Below are positions 1 through 8,219 of a stretch of 64,000 nt of DNA, one piece after another (position 1 is the stretch's first letter; each line of letters begins with the position of its first letter). Where the stretch lies: NCBI RefSeq assembly GCF_009617995.1, contig NZ_CP044129.1, positions 186,001 through 250,000 of the forward strand, read 5' to 3'. The notes beneath the pieces are model-generated. The model was not told the DNA's origin. It did no database searches and was given only the letters and a program-made list of their open reading frames with translations. The stretch comes from Halomicrobium sp. LC1Hm. GTDB taxonomy: Archaea > Halobacteriota > Halobacteria > Halobacteriales > Haloarculaceae. The translations under genes were made by a program, and so were the position numbers.

Positions 1-129
1 ACGCGACGGAGCTATTTGAGCGGTTCGGAACCTCGCCGGACGCGGCTGTCGCCAGTCGACCCTGGACGACGAGAGGGTGTCGCAGCTTCGGACCACAGAG
101 TTATCAGGTCAGAGAAATAATAATTCACA
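1..129. other. Upstream spacer, no supported gene
   Basis: I see no coding sequence I can defend in the first 129 bases; no frame shows a recognisable protein tail. The stretch just before the first gene is AT-rich (GAAATAATAATTC near 113-125, and TTATC near 102), which fits a haloarchaeal promoter for the gene starting at 130. Confidence 0.4.
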
Positions 130-726
130 ATGGCAGACAACAAGAGCGGACGAGACGAACAGGCCGACGACGCCGACCGACGCCAGCGCGAGCGGGACAT
201 CCTCACCGCGCTCGAACGCAACGACGAGACGGAGCCGCCCGTCGACGAGCGGGCACTGGGCGAACTGGAGACGGAACTGGACACCTTGTCGTTCCCCGTG
301 ACAGCGCGGGAAGTCGTCGAAACCCTCGGAGATCGGACCGTCGAGTCGGACGCGGGCGTCCACACGGTCGCGGATCTCCTCCCAGAGACAGATCAGGAGA
401 CCTTCGACGAACCGGCGACCGTCCGGACCCGCGTCCAGCGTCCGACCATCGCCGCGGCGATGAAGCGCATCGTCGAACACTGTCAGTCGATCCAGCAGAC
501 CTCGCTTGGCACCTCACAGCGAGAGGCCTACGAGAAGACGTTCCGGGCACTCAAAGCGGTCGACGCCGACGACGACGAAGGGATCCAGTACGTCGCCGAC
601 TGGATCGTCGAACGGATCGACGAGACGGGCACGCTGCCGGGATCGCGAGCGGTGCGCCGGGAAGCCGCGACGTTCTGTCGCGCGAACGGGTACAGCGTTC
701 GCAACGACGAGTGGCTCGGCGTCTGA
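130..726 (+). CDS. Conserved haloarchaeal hypothetical protein (DUF5789-like)
   Basis: A 198-residue soluble, acidic protein. It opens with a charged, probably disordered segment (about residues 1-40), followed by a compact alpha/beta portion. A lysine-containing helix near residues 103-125 (TIAAAMKRIVEHCQ) and a C-terminal part ending FCRANGYSVRNDEWLGV match, from memory, a conserved haloarchaeal family that I associate with DUF5789. No catalytic motif or membrane segment is visible. It stands alone, about 50 nt before the protease gene on the same strand. The start is preceded by an AT-rich box. The function is unknown; the family assignment is moderate. Confidence 0.7.
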   Translation: MADNKSGRDEQADDADRRQRERDILTALERNDETEPPVDERALGELETELDTLSFPVTAREVVETLGDRTVESDAGVHTVADLLPETDQETFDEPATVRTRVQRPTIAAAMKRIVEHCQSIQQTSLGTSQREAYEKTFRALKAVDADDDEGIQYVADWIVERIDETGTLPGSRAVRREAATFCRANGYSVRNDEWLGV

Positions 727-774
727 GGCCGGTCACGCAGGGGGCTTAAGCCCCTCCCACGACAAGCGACGACC

Positions 775-1962
775 ATGCGACGATTCCGTATCGGCAGTGC
801 CTTCGGCATTCCGATCCAGTTGGACCTGACCTTCCTGCTGGTGTTGCCACTGTTCGCGTGGATCATCGGCTCGCAGGTCGAGCCGACCGTCGAGTTGCTC
901 AATCAGTTCGGTGGGAATCTCGACCCGGCAGTCCTCACCACCGATCTCCTGCCGTGGCTGCTGGGCATCGCTGCCGCGATCGGCCTGTTTACCGGCGTCG
1001 TCCTCCACGAGCTGGGCCACTCACTCGTGGCGATCCGCTACGGCTACCCGATCGAGTCGATCACGCTGTGGCTGTTCGGCGGCATCGCACAGTTAGACGA
1101 GATGCCCGAAGACTGGCGACAGGAGTTTCTCATCGCGCTGGCCGGCCCCGTCGTCAGCGTCCTCGTCGGGATCGTCTCGCTGGTCGGGTTCGTGCTGGTC
1201 CCCAGCGGGACGACGGCGTTCGCTGCCGTCCGCTTCGTCCTTGGCTACCTCGCGCTGATGAACGTCGCGCTGGCCGTCTTCAACATGCTACCGGGGTTCC
1301 CGATGGACGGCGGCCGCATCCTCCGGGCGCTGCTGGCCAGGACGAACCCCTACGCGCGCGCCACGGAGATCGCGGCCGAGGTCGGGAAGGGCTTCGCGAT
1401 CCTGCTGGCGCTGTTCGGACTGTTCCCGCCGTTCAATCCGCTCTTGATCGGGCTGGCCTTCTTCATCTACATCGGCGCGGCCGGCGAGTCCCGCCAGACG
1501 GTCATGCGAGCGGCCTTCGAAGGCGTCACCGTCGCCGACGTGATGACGCCCGCCGACCGCGTGACCACCGTCGACCCCGACACGAAGGTCCGCGAGCTCA
1601 TCCGGACGATGTTCGAGGAGCGCCACACCGGCTACCCCGTCGAGCGCAACGGTGAGATCGTCGGCCTCGTCACGCTGGAAGACGCCCGCGCCGTGCGAGA
1701 GGTCGAACGGGACGCCTACACCGTCAGCGACATCATGACGACGGAGCTCATCGTCCTCTCGCCCGAGGAAGACGTGATGACCGCGCTCTCGGAGCTGGAG
1801 GGGAACAACGTCGGCCGCCTGATCGTCCTCGACGAAGCCGACGAGTTCCGCGGGCTGCTCACCCGCAGCGACATCATGACGGCACTGACGATCATCAAAG
1901 AGAATCCCGACTACAAGGCCGACGACGAAGGCGAAGCGACCGTCTTCGAGCCACAGGCGTGA
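775..1962 (+). CDS. Site-2 protease family zinc metalloprotease with CBS pair
   Basis: A 395-residue intramembrane M50-type metalloprotease. Several transmembrane helices span about residues 15-235. The zinc motif HELGH is at residues 78-82, and the second conserved motif NMLPGFPMDGGR at 170-181 supplies the third metal ligand (Asp). Two CBS domains follow (about 255-380) with VADVMTP and VSDIMTT starts, and probably bind an adenosine ligand to gate activity. The family cleaves membrane-embedded regulators or signal-peptide remnants; the substrate here is unknown. A TATA-like CTTAAG lies about 28 nt before the ATG, suggesting a leaderless mRNA. Its 3' end overlaps the converging HNH gene by 52 nt. 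Confidence 0.93.
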   Translation: MRRFRIGSAFGIPIQLDLTFLLVLPLFAWIIGSQVEPTVELLNQFGGNLDPAVLTTDLLPWLLGIAAAIGLFTGVVLHELGHSLVAIRYGYPIESITLWLFGGIAQLDEMPEDWRQEFLIALAGPVVSVLVGIVSLVGFVLVPSGTTAFAAVRFVLGYLALMNVALAVFNMLPGFPMDGGRILRALLARTNPYARATEIAAEVGKGFAILLALFGLFPPFNPLLIGLAFFIYIGAAGESRQTVMRAAFEGVTVADVMTPADRVTTVDPDTKVRELIRTMFEERHTGYPVERNGEIVGLVTLEDARAVREVERDAYTVSDIMTTELIVLSPEEDVMTALSELEGNNVGRLIVLDEADEFRGLLTRSDIMTALTIIKENPDYKADDEGEATVFEPQA

Positions 1963-2789
1963 CGGCCGTTGGCCGGCCCAGCGAGCCCCGCCCGCCACCG
2001 GAGTGCTTCGCGCGAAACGTGGCCGAACTCCGCCCGCCGGTGACAGGGCGGACACAGCGAGACGACGTTGTCCAGCGTGTGGGCGTCCCGCTCGGCCAGC
2101 ACCGGCATCTCGACGAACGCCCGCACCGGGACGACGTGGTGGACGTCGGGGCTGCGCCCCAGTTCCTCGGCCGTGGTCCCGCAGACGACGCACTCGTGGC
2201 CGTCCCGCTCCAGTGCCGCCGCCCGGACCGCGTTCCACCCCTTACCGTATGGACCGACGCCGCCACCCGCCCAGTTCGGGTGGCCGTCGCCAGTGAACGC
2301 ATCTGAGAGCCACGCGTACTGGCAGTCGGGACTACAGAAGGTGACCTCCCCGGTGATCTGATTCGGGTACCGTTCCACGGTCACGCCACACTCGTCGCAG
2401 GTGACGGTGACTGTCCCGCCGTTCCAGCGGGGATGGTCGGAGCCAGTGATCACGGGCGGGTCGCGCCACTGCTCGTTTTCGACGCAGTCGGGACAGTAGA
2501 GGCCGGGTTTTTCGGATTCGTAATACTCGAACGTCTCGTCACAGATTTCGCACGTCGACTTGCTCTTTCCACCCGTGTAGTTCGGGTTGTTCTCCCCAGC
2601 AAACGAGACGGCCTTCTCCCGACAATGGTCTCCGCAGTACTTGCGTTCGTACTCACAGTAGAACTCCTCCCCACAGTGATCACACTCCCTATTGGGAAGC
2701 CGTTCGTCATGTACTCTGCTGTGATGAACACCGAGGCCCCGCCTGCTATCGAACTCCGCACCACACGTCGGACACTCGTAGGTGGCCAT
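1911..2789 (-). CDS. HNH endonuclease with multiple zinc fingers
   Basis: A 292-residue protein built from Cys/His metal sites. An N-terminal C2H2 finger (YECPTCGAEF then HHSRVH, about residues 4-27) is followed by three Cys-pair knuckles (CDHC/CGDHC, CEIC/CPDC, CDEC/CSPDC). The C-terminal HNH nuclease module contains CVVC, DVHHVVPVRAF, the LDNVVSLC Asn and CPPCHRR. Similar proteins are frequent accessory or virus-linked genes in haloarchaea. The 5' half (about 2300-2820) is less GC-rich than its neighbours, which hints at transfer. The last residues are read antisense to the protease 3' end. DNA cleavage is inferred from the fold; the target is unknown. Confidence 0.85.
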   Translation of the reverse strand: MATYECPTCGAEFDSRRGLGVHHSRVHDERLPNRECDHCGEEFYCEYERKYCGDHCREKAVSFAGENNPNYTGGKSKSTCEICDETFEYYESEKPGLYCPDCVENEQWRDPPVITGSDHPRWNGGTVTVTCDECGVTVERYPNQITGEVTFCSPDCQYAWLSDAFTGDGHPNWAGGGVGPYGKGWNAVRAAALERDGHECVVCGTTAEELGRSPDVHHVVPVRAFVEMPVLAERDAHTLDNVVSLCPPCHRRAEFGHVSREALRWRAGLAGPANGRHACGSKTVASPSSSAL

Positions 2790-2887
2790 ACCCCGGTTGC
2801 TGCGCCATCGTTTTTAAATCATCTGTCACCGGGTGATAAAGATGGTCGCTACTCTGCCGTCGGGTATTTTGTCAAAAAATTAACCAG

Positions 2888-2958
2888 TCCGGGTGCGGGA
2901 ATTGAACCCACGTCCCAGCCACCACAAGGCTGGAGGATACCACTACCCCAACCCGGAC
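2888..2958 (-). tRNA. tRNA-His (anticodon GTG)
   Basis: Read on the minus strand, this folds as a cloverleaf. The acceptor is TCCGGGT paired with ACCCGGA, with the diagnostic extra 5' G (G-1) opposite C73. The anticodon stem CCAGCC/GGCTGG carries a loop TTGTGGT with anticodon GTG, and the T-loop is GTTCAATTC. CCA is not encoded. No intron is seen. Confidence 0.96.
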
Positions 2959-2989
2959 ACGCTTGCATACGTCGATAACCGGGACTCGT

Positions 2990-2999
2990 GCATATACGT
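2990..2999 (-). promoter_or_regulatory. TATA box for tRNA-His
   Basis: On the minus strand the sequence reads GTATATGCAC, centred about 36 nt before the mature tRNA 5' end. This is a suitable archaeal TATA position allowing a short 5' leader. Confidence 0.55.
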
Positions 3000-3058
3000 T
3001 ACGACTCCGTACGGCCTTCGAGACGCTTTTACACGCCACACCCCAACAGTCTCTAAGC

Positions 3059-3511
3059 GTGGCCATCACCGACAAGATCTACGTCAAGAACCACCGCCAG
3101 CTCGCCTCACAGCTGGAGACCTCGTTCCCGAAGGGCGCGTTCAAGGGGGCGACGCTGGACATCCTCTTCCAGGGCGAGGGACTCGCGAAGCTCAACGAGG
3201 CAAGCCAGGATCGGGTCCTCGAGTTCGCCGAAGACTTCCTCGACTGTGACTGTCAGGCGAATCCCCACTGTGGCTGTCCCGAGGAGAAGTTCGTCCGGTA
3301 CCTCCTGGAGCTGCGGGCACAGGGACTCGGCCCCGACGCCATCGTCGACGTGATGGGCGACGACTACATGCTGTACGCCTACCCCGGCGACGTGCTCTCT
3401 TTCCTGGACGACTCGGTCAGGACGCTCGAAGCGGTCGAGGCACTGGCAGACGTAGACGCAAAACCGGAGGTAGCGAAGCAGGCACGCGAGAGCAGAGACG
3501 AATTAGTCTAG
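3059..3511 (+). CDS. DUF5814-type conserved haloarchaeal protein
   Basis: A 150-residue soluble protein starting at GTG (reads AITDKIYVKN). An upstream in-frame ATG at 2963 would start almost inside the tRNA-His promoter. By contrast, a TATA-like CTTTTACACG sits about 27 nt before this GTG, so I prefer it. The centre holds a Cys/His cluster (CDCQANPHCGC, about residues 61-71) that may bind metal, followed by a helical region (FVRYLLELRAQGLGPDAIVD). I recall this as the DUF5814 family, of unknown function. Its 3' end overlaps the converging RHH gene by 9 nt. Confidence 0.82.
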   Translation: MAITDKIYVKNHRQLASQLETSFPKGAFKGATLDILFQGEGLAKLNEASQDRVLEFAEDFLDCDCQANPHCGCPEEKFVRYLLELRAQGLGPDAIVDVMGDDYMLYAYPGDVLSFLDDSVRTLEAVEALADVDAKPEVAKQARESRDELV

Positions 3512-3940
3512 ATCGTCGAAGCTACCGATGCGGTAGGACGCGTCGTCGTCGTCTTCGCCGTCGAGATCTTCGAGCTGGACGATGTCTTCCTGGTCGTGCT
3601 CGTCGAGTTGCTGGCGGAGCTGGGTGACGTAGCGCTTGTGCTCTTCGAGCTGTTCGCGGAGGTGGTCGGCCTCCAGTTCCAGCCGCTCGTGTTCTCGGAC
3701 GAAGCTCTTGGGCACCTCGACTTTCGGCGGGAAGCTCTCGGTCGTCTCCTCGGTGTCCGTCGCTTCGTTGAGTTCGTGTTCGGGGACGACCTCGACCTGG
3801 CCGTCGTGAGCGACGAGGAGATCCACGTAGTCACGGAACACCGCAGACAGCGAGATGTCTCGTTCCTCGGCGATGCCACGGAGGGTCTCGAACTTCTCCT
3901 GGCTGACCCGGAACGAGATCGTCTTGTTCTTGTTGCTCAT
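3503..3940 (-). CDS. Ribbon-helix-helix regulator with coiled coil
   Basis: A 145-residue protein. The first 50 residues form a CopG/RHH-like fold with an N-terminal beta strand (KTISFRVSQEKFETL) for major-groove contact, then two helices (LRGIAEERDISLSAVFRDYVD). A second half (about residues 75-125) is a charged coiled coil (EHERLELEADHLREQLEEHK), and the tail is very acidic. The likely role is a DNA-binding regulator or chromosome-associated protein; the target is unknown. It lies downstream of the RPA operon on the same strand with its own spacer. Confidence 0.75.
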   Translation of the reverse strand: MSNKNKTISFRVSQEKFETLRGIAEERDISLSAVFRDYVDLLVAHDGQVEVVPEHELNEATDTEETTESFPPKVEVPKSFVREHERLELEADHLREQLEEHKRYVTQLRQQLDEHDQEDIVQLEDLDGEDDDDASYRIGSFDDLD

Positions 3941-4119
3941 CCTTGTGTTCAGTTTGTCCCCGCATCATACTTAACCGTTTGTCAGACGATCGCACGGCTA
4001 ACGGGGGACCGAAAGAAAACGGACGAGTGCCGGAAGTCGGCCTACTGCTCGGCGGTGGTCGTCTCTCGCTGCTCACGGGTCACGCTGTTCCCCGCTCGCA
4101 ACTCCGAGACCCGCCTTCG

Positions 4120-4725
4120 CTACGCTTCTGGCGCGTCTCGCTGCTCGCCTTCGAGACTCTCCAGTGCGCCGACCGCGGCGCGGCGGTAGTTCTCGACGGG
4201 CAGGTCGTACTGCTCGCTGGCCATCTGGACGTACTCGTCCATCTCGGCACCGTCCTCGTCGTCGAACGCCTGGATCCGGTCGAGCGTTCGCTGGGCGGTC
4301 TCGACGACCCAGCGGTCGCGGGTCGCCTCGTCGACCTGTGAGATCGACTCCGGACGAACCGAGACGTTGACCTCGCCGTCGTCGGTCTCGTAGGTCCGGG
4401 GCTTGCCGACGACGGCGACGTAGGCCGGCGGCTCCAGTTCCCGCAGCATCGAGGCGGCGTCGGGCTGGTACTGGCCGGCGTACATGAAGAACGTGTCGCC
4501 GTTGGGGTCGACGACTCGTCCCTGCCAGTACTCGCTGTCTTCACCGACGTCCTCGGTCTCGGTCAGCGTACCGACGAGGAACACACGGTTGGCCCGCTCG
4601 CCCGTCGGCAACAGGACGTAGACGGGTGCGCGCTCGTCGTCGGACTCTTTGAAGGTGTAGCTCGCGTCGTTGAACTCGCTGGCGAAGACGCGGCGTGCGA
4701 CTTCGCGGGTGGGTGTTGCAGCCAT
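4120..4725 (-). CDS. RPA-associated protein (RPA family, COG3390-type)
   Basis: A 201-residue partner of archaeal replication protein A. The OB-fold core reads RVFLVGTLTETEDVG (about residues 48-62) and YWQGRVVDPNGDTFFMYAGQYQ (66-87), typical of RPA-associated proteins (RPAPs). The C-terminal part is helical. Its ATG begins one base after the TGA of the upstream RPA gene (TGA-G-ATG), so the two are translationally coupled and presumably form one single-stranded-DNA-binding complex in replication and repair. A plain OB-fold nucleic-acid protein is the only alternative I consider. Confidence 0.9.
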   Translation of the reverse strand: MAATPTREVARRVFASEFNDASYTFKESDDERAPVYVLLPTGERANRVFLVGTLTETEDVGEDSEYWQGRVVDPNGDTFFMYAGQYQPDAASMLRELEPPAYVAVVGKPRTYETDDGEVNVSVRPESISQVDEATRDRWVVETAQRTLDRIQAFDDEDGAEMDEYVQMASEQYDLPVENYRRAAVGALESLEGEQRDAPEA

Positions 4726-4726
4726 C

Positions 4727-5659
4727 TCAGATCGACCTCGCTTTGATCAGCATCGCCTCGGCGTCCACTGGCCCGTCCAGTCGCTCCTGTTCGTTCGCCA
4801 GGACGTACCGTCCGAGCGTCGGGCCGGTGACCCGGTAGTACCGGCCCAGCACCTTCTGGCGCATCTCGTCGGCCACGACGGTCGTGTCCAGCGCGTCCAT
4901 GGCCATCTCTTTGCCCTCTTCCAGCGAGATTCCGGTCAGTGCCTCGGTCGCCTCCTCGTCGAAGATGACCTCGGTGACCTCCTCGCCGTCGTCGAGGACG
5001 CCCTTGATGCGGAGGTCGAACTCGCCTTCGACCTCGCCGTGCTCGTTGCAGCGGCCGTTCTGGAGGACCCGCGTACAGTCCTCCTCGGGACAGCGCTTGA
5101 TCAGGCCGCTGCCCGACTGGATGTCGACCAGCGCGCCCTCGACCTCGACGGCGTCGTCGCCGACCTCGATCTCCTCGTCGACGGCCTCGATGGTCGTCGT
5201 CCGGTTGAGCTTCACGGAGAAGCGGCCCTGGTACTCGTCGGTGACGACGTTTCGAAGCTCGTAGACCTGCCCTTCTTCGAGTTCCGGGAGGTCGGACTTG
5301 GACCACTTGGTGAACTTGATCGTCCCGGTCTCGTCGCCCAGCAGGCCGACCTGCGCGACGGCGTCGGCCGTGGCGTCCCACAGCTCGACGACCTTCGCGG
5401 TCACGTCGATCCACTCCTCGGGAGCGTCCACGTCGGCGATGTCGACGTGCTCGTTGCCGCCACCGCCCGAGAGCTGGTCGCGGTCCATGCCGGCGTCGTC
5501 GAGGTACGTGTTGACGACGCTGCGGCGGGCCTCGCTGAGCGGGACCTTGTACTCCTCGACCAGCGTTTCGAGGCGCTCCTCGATCTCGTCGACGGTCACG
5601 TCTAACTGGTCGTCGAACTGCTCTTGTATCTCTGTCGCAGGGGTATGCAAATCGGTCAT
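4727..5659 (-). CDS. rpa: Replication protein A (single-stranded DNA-binding)
   Basis: A 310-residue RPA subunit. Residues 1-60 form a helical N-terminal domain, and about 80-180 an OB fold (EEWIDVTAKVVELWD, TGTIKFTKW, YELRNVVTDEYQGRFSV). A zinc site follows with Cys190, Cys195, Cys204 and His207, then a second OB-like region to the end. It coats ssDNA during replication, repair and recombination. The start MTDLHTP is chosen because upstream residues lack family similarity. The two-gene rpa-rpap layout resembles the Haloferax rpa3 operon rather than the three-gene rpa1 operon; this is from memory, so I leave out a number. Confidence 0.92.
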   Translation of the reverse strand: MTDLHTPATEIQEQFDDQLDVTVDEIEERLETLVEEYKVPLSEARRSVVNTYLDDAGMDRDQLSGGGGNEHVDIADVDAPEEWIDVTAKVVELWDATADAVAQVGLLGDETGTIKFTKWSKSDLPELEEGQVYELRNVVTDEYQGRFSVKLNRTTTIEAVDEEIEVGDDAVEVEGALVDIQSGSGLIKRCPEEDCTRVLQNGRCNEHGEVEGEFDLRIKGVLDDGEEVTEVIFDEEATEALTGISLEEGKEMAMDALDTTVVADEMRQKVLGRYYRVTGPTLGRYVLANEQERLDGPVDAEAMLIKARSI

Positions 5660-5872
5660 TGGTGTCTCTGTCTCCGCGTGTTTTCGATGGGAGACACCTG
5701 TCGATTGGTCGTCTCGGTACATAAACCCTCGTCAACCACACTGAAAGTGAAAGCGACGCCCGGCGCGGCGGCTGCGTCTCCGGCGTCGTTGTCAGGTCCG
5801 GCCCTGCACCGATCAGGGTCGTCACTCCAGTTGCCAGAGAAGATTCTTGAGGCGCGAGCCGAAACGGTACGT

Positions 5873-6166
5873 ATGGCCGACGACGACCGGACGAGCCTCT
5901 TTCAGCAGATGATCAGGACGACCCTCCGGTCGGCGGGCCGCCAGGTCGAGGACGCCAAACAGGCCTACACCGACGCCAAGCGGTCCGCGCTCGCGGATCT
6001 CCCCCAGAACGACGACGGGAAGGCTCGCATCGTCTGTCGACGCTACGCCGAGCGCCGGGCAGTCCGCCTCGACGACCAGGCGCGCCCGGCCTGCTTCGAC
6101 CCCGACCATCCCGACTGCCAGGGCTGTGCCGAAGACGTGAAAGCTGGCAGCGTCGAGACGTGGTGA
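5873..6166 (+). CDS. Small conserved haloarchaeal protein (DUF7091-like)
   Basis: A 97-residue protein starting MADDDRTSLF. An N-terminal basic helix (RSAGRQVEDAKQAYTDAKRSA) is followed by KARIVCRRYAERRAVRLDD and a Cys/His-rich end (CFDPDHPDCQGC, about residues 73-84) that could hold a metal. I recall the pattern as a haloarchaeal-only DUF7091 family of unknown role. The gene is divergent from the RPA operon, with about 210 nt between the start codons. No membrane segment or signal. Confidence 0.75.
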   Translation: MADDDRTSLFQQMIRTTLRSAGRQVEDAKQAYTDAKRSALADLPQNDDGKARIVCRRYAERRAVRLDDQARPACFDPDHPDCQGCAEDVKAGSVETW

Positions 6167-6377
6167 CCGGCCTTTTTGCGCTTCGGATCGCTCACTCCGT
6201 TCGCACGGTCTGTGGGACCGCCGGTCCCGCACTACTCGCGCAAACACGAACAGAGGCGCTGGCCGACGCCGATCCGAACGAACGCAGCGAGCGAGGCGAT
6301 GTCTGCCAGCACCCGCGAGCGTGCGCGGGCTTTCAGTCGTCGTCTGTGAAGTCCCACCGACACCGGCCAAAGCAGCG

Positions 6378-6818
6378 TCACTTCCCGGTCGGCGTTCTGG
6401 CTCGCGACACCCGTCGACGAAGCCAGTGTTCGACCGCACCACCCGCGAGCGCGACCGCGGCGACGACGGGCCAGCCCACGAGATACCAGCCGAAGGGCGT
6501 CGGACCGACCGGTGCCGGCGGCGTCTGGGGGGCAACGTAAACGAGCCACGTCCGGGCCGCCGTCGCAAGGCCGATCCCGCCGACGACGACGGCCGGAGAC
6601 GCGAGCCGTCTCGCCGCGATCAGCAGCGTCGGTCCCGCTCCGAGCGCCAACGCGCCGAGAGCGACGTACGCGAGGAAGGCTTCGTTGCCCGCGACGCGCG
6701 TGGTGAATCCGAACCACAGCCAGAGCGTGGCGACCAGCGCCAGGTGACCGATCCCGCCGACCACTGCGAGCGAAACCGATCGGCGATCGAGGGTGAGAGG
6801 AGAGATGACGGGGACCAT
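6378..6818 (-). CDS. Haloarchaeal integral membrane protein, unknown
   Basis: A 146-residue protein with about four predicted transmembrane helices (SLAVVGGIGHLALVATLWLW; FLAYVALGALALGAGPTLLI; PAVVVGGIGLATAARTWLVY; GWYLVGWPVVAAVALAGGAV) and a basic C-terminus. I chose the ATG at 6818 because it places the first helix close to the start and keeps the gene clear of the divergent guanylyltransferase at 6925. No family recognised. The 211-nt spacer downstream (6167-6377) holds only GC-rich inverted repeats. Confidence 0.62.
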   Translation of the reverse strand: MVPVISPLTLDRRSVSLAVVGGIGHLALVATLWLWFGFTTRVAGNEAFLAYVALGALALGAGPTLLIAARRLASPAVVVGGIGLATAARTWLVYVAPQTPPAPVGPTPFGWYLVGWPVVAAVALAGGAVEHWLRRRVSRARTPTGK

Positions 6819-6924
6819 ATTCGAGAGGCGGACTGCCACGACACTCAATCCTTCGGCGGTCGCGGAGGCGGGCGACGGTCTACCGGACGGAACTTTTGAG
6901 ACCGGCCGGCGTCCAAGCGGATAC

Positions 6925-7923
6925 ATGGATCGCCCCATCGTCGCCCTGGTGCTGGCCGGCGGGACCGGGACGCGCCTCTATCCGGCCAGCAGGGCCGACC
7001 GGCCCAAACAGTTCCGGTCGTTCGGCGGTGACCGGTCGCTGCTGACCAGCGCCATCGAGCGAGTCGGTTTCGCCGACGAGACGTACGTCCTCACTCGCGA
7101 GGCCTTCGCCGACGAGGTCCACGACCACGCGCCCGAGGCGGCCGTCCTCACCGAGCCAGCGCCGAAAGACACCGGTCCCGCGCTCGTCTACGCCGCCCAC
7201 CGGATCCGCGAGCAGGTCGGCGACTGCGTCCTCCTTGCGGTGCCAAGCGACCACGTCGTCGGCGACGGCTTCGAGGGCGTCGGGCGGCGGGCGGCTCGCA
7301 CCGCAGTCGAAACGGAGGGGCTGGTGACCGTCGGTGTGGAGCCGACGCGTCCCGAACCGGGCTACGGCTACATCGAGCCCGGAGAGAGCCGAGGGGGCTA
7401 CGAGACCGTCACGCAGTTTCGCGAGAAGCCGAACCGCGAGACCGCTACAGAGTACGTCGACCGTGGTTGCTACTGGAACGCCGGCATGTTCGCGTGGACG
7501 CCCGAGGCGTTGCTGTCGACCGCTCGGGCGTCGCCGCTGTCGGGCCTCGTCGACGCACTGGAGCGGGGCGAACCCGAACGGGGGTTCGACGCCGTCGATC
7601 CGGTCAGCGTCGACTACGCCGTCCTCGAACGGGCCGAGGAGGTGTTCGTCGTGCCCGCCGACTTCGCCTGGGACGACCTGGGAGCGTGGGACGCGCTGGC
7701 GCGGCACTTGCCGACAGACGACGACGGTAACGCCGTGCTCGGCGACGCCGTGACCGTCGACGCGGCGGACAACGTCGTCGCGACCGACGGCCACGTCAGC
7801 CTCGTCGGTGTCTCCGATCTGGTCGTCGCGAGTTACGGGGACCGAACGCTGGTCGTCCCCGCCGACGAGAGCCAGCGCGTTCGCGAGGTCGTCGCTCGCC
7901 TCCGAGACGAGGACGCGTTCTGA
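6925..7923 (+). CDS. Mannose-1-phosphate guanylyltransferase
   Basis: A 332-residue nucleotidyltransferase making GDP-mannose (or another NDP-sugar) for glycan synthesis in the cytoplasm. The N-terminal signature is LVLAGGTGTRLYPASR...PKQF (residues 8-31), with VPSDHVV for metal/nucleotide binding, FREKPNRETATEYV as the sugar-phosphate motif, and WNAGMFAWTP near the active site. The C-terminal part is a short beta-helix-like tail rather than a full isomerase domain, so this is the monofunctional form. The flippase 1.1 kb downstream suggests surface glycan or N-glycan assembly, though it is not in an operon with it. Confidence 0.88.
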   Translation: MDRPIVALVLAGGTGTRLYPASRADRPKQFRSFGGDRSLLTSAIERVGFADETYVLTREAFADEVHDHAPEAAVLTEPAPKDTGPALVYAAHRIREQVGDCVLLAVPSDHVVGDGFEGVGRRAARTAVETEGLVTVGVEPTRPEPGYGYIEPGESRGGYETVTQFREKPNRETATEYVDRGCYWNAGMFAWTPEALLSTARASPLSGLVDALERGEPERGFDAVDPVSVDYAVLERAEEVFVVPADFAWDDLGAWDALARHLPTDDDGNAVLGDAVTVDAADNVVATDGHVSLVGVSDLVVASYGDRTLVVPADESQRVREVVARLRDEDAF

Positions 7924-7982
7924 GGGGGCCGACGACTGGCACTGCCGAAAAAGTCTTCCCATCGCCGGCTGTAGACGGCCCC

Positions 7983-8219
7983 ATGGCAGGCGCTGCCCGG
8001 CAGTTCTGGCTGTTCGTCATTCCATTCATCGTCGGCTTCGCGGCCGTCGGGCTGTTGGCGCTGTCGTTTTTCTTTCCGGGCGAACTCTACACCGTCGACA
8101 GCACGGGCTACCTACTGACGGCGATCGTCGCGGTCGCGTCGCTTGGAATCGTCGTCTGGCAGTCGGTCGTCAGCGAGCGCACCGTCGTCGGCGGGATCGA
8201 CGAACCCGAGCGGCGCTAG
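7983..8219 (+). CDS. Small two-helix membrane protein
   Basis: A 78-residue protein with two hydrophobic helices (FWLFVIPFIVGFAAVGLLAL and GYLLTAIVAVASLGIVVW) and a charged tail. The family is unknown; such small haloarchaeal membrane proteins are common and usually unannotated. The stop TAG shares the palindrome CTAG with the stop of the converging SDR gene. A TATA-like AAAAAGTC lies about 28 nt before the ATG. Confidence 0.65.
   Translation: MAGAARQFWLFVIPFIVGFAAVGLLALSFFFPGELYTVDSTGYLLTAIVAVASLGIVVWQSVVSERTVVGGIDEPERR

Noticed and set aside
2963-3058. Longer N-terminus for the DUF5814-type gene from ATG 2963
   Set aside because: The extra 32 residues would be encoded within the tRNA-His promoter, and a better-placed TATA-like box precedes the GTG at 3059.
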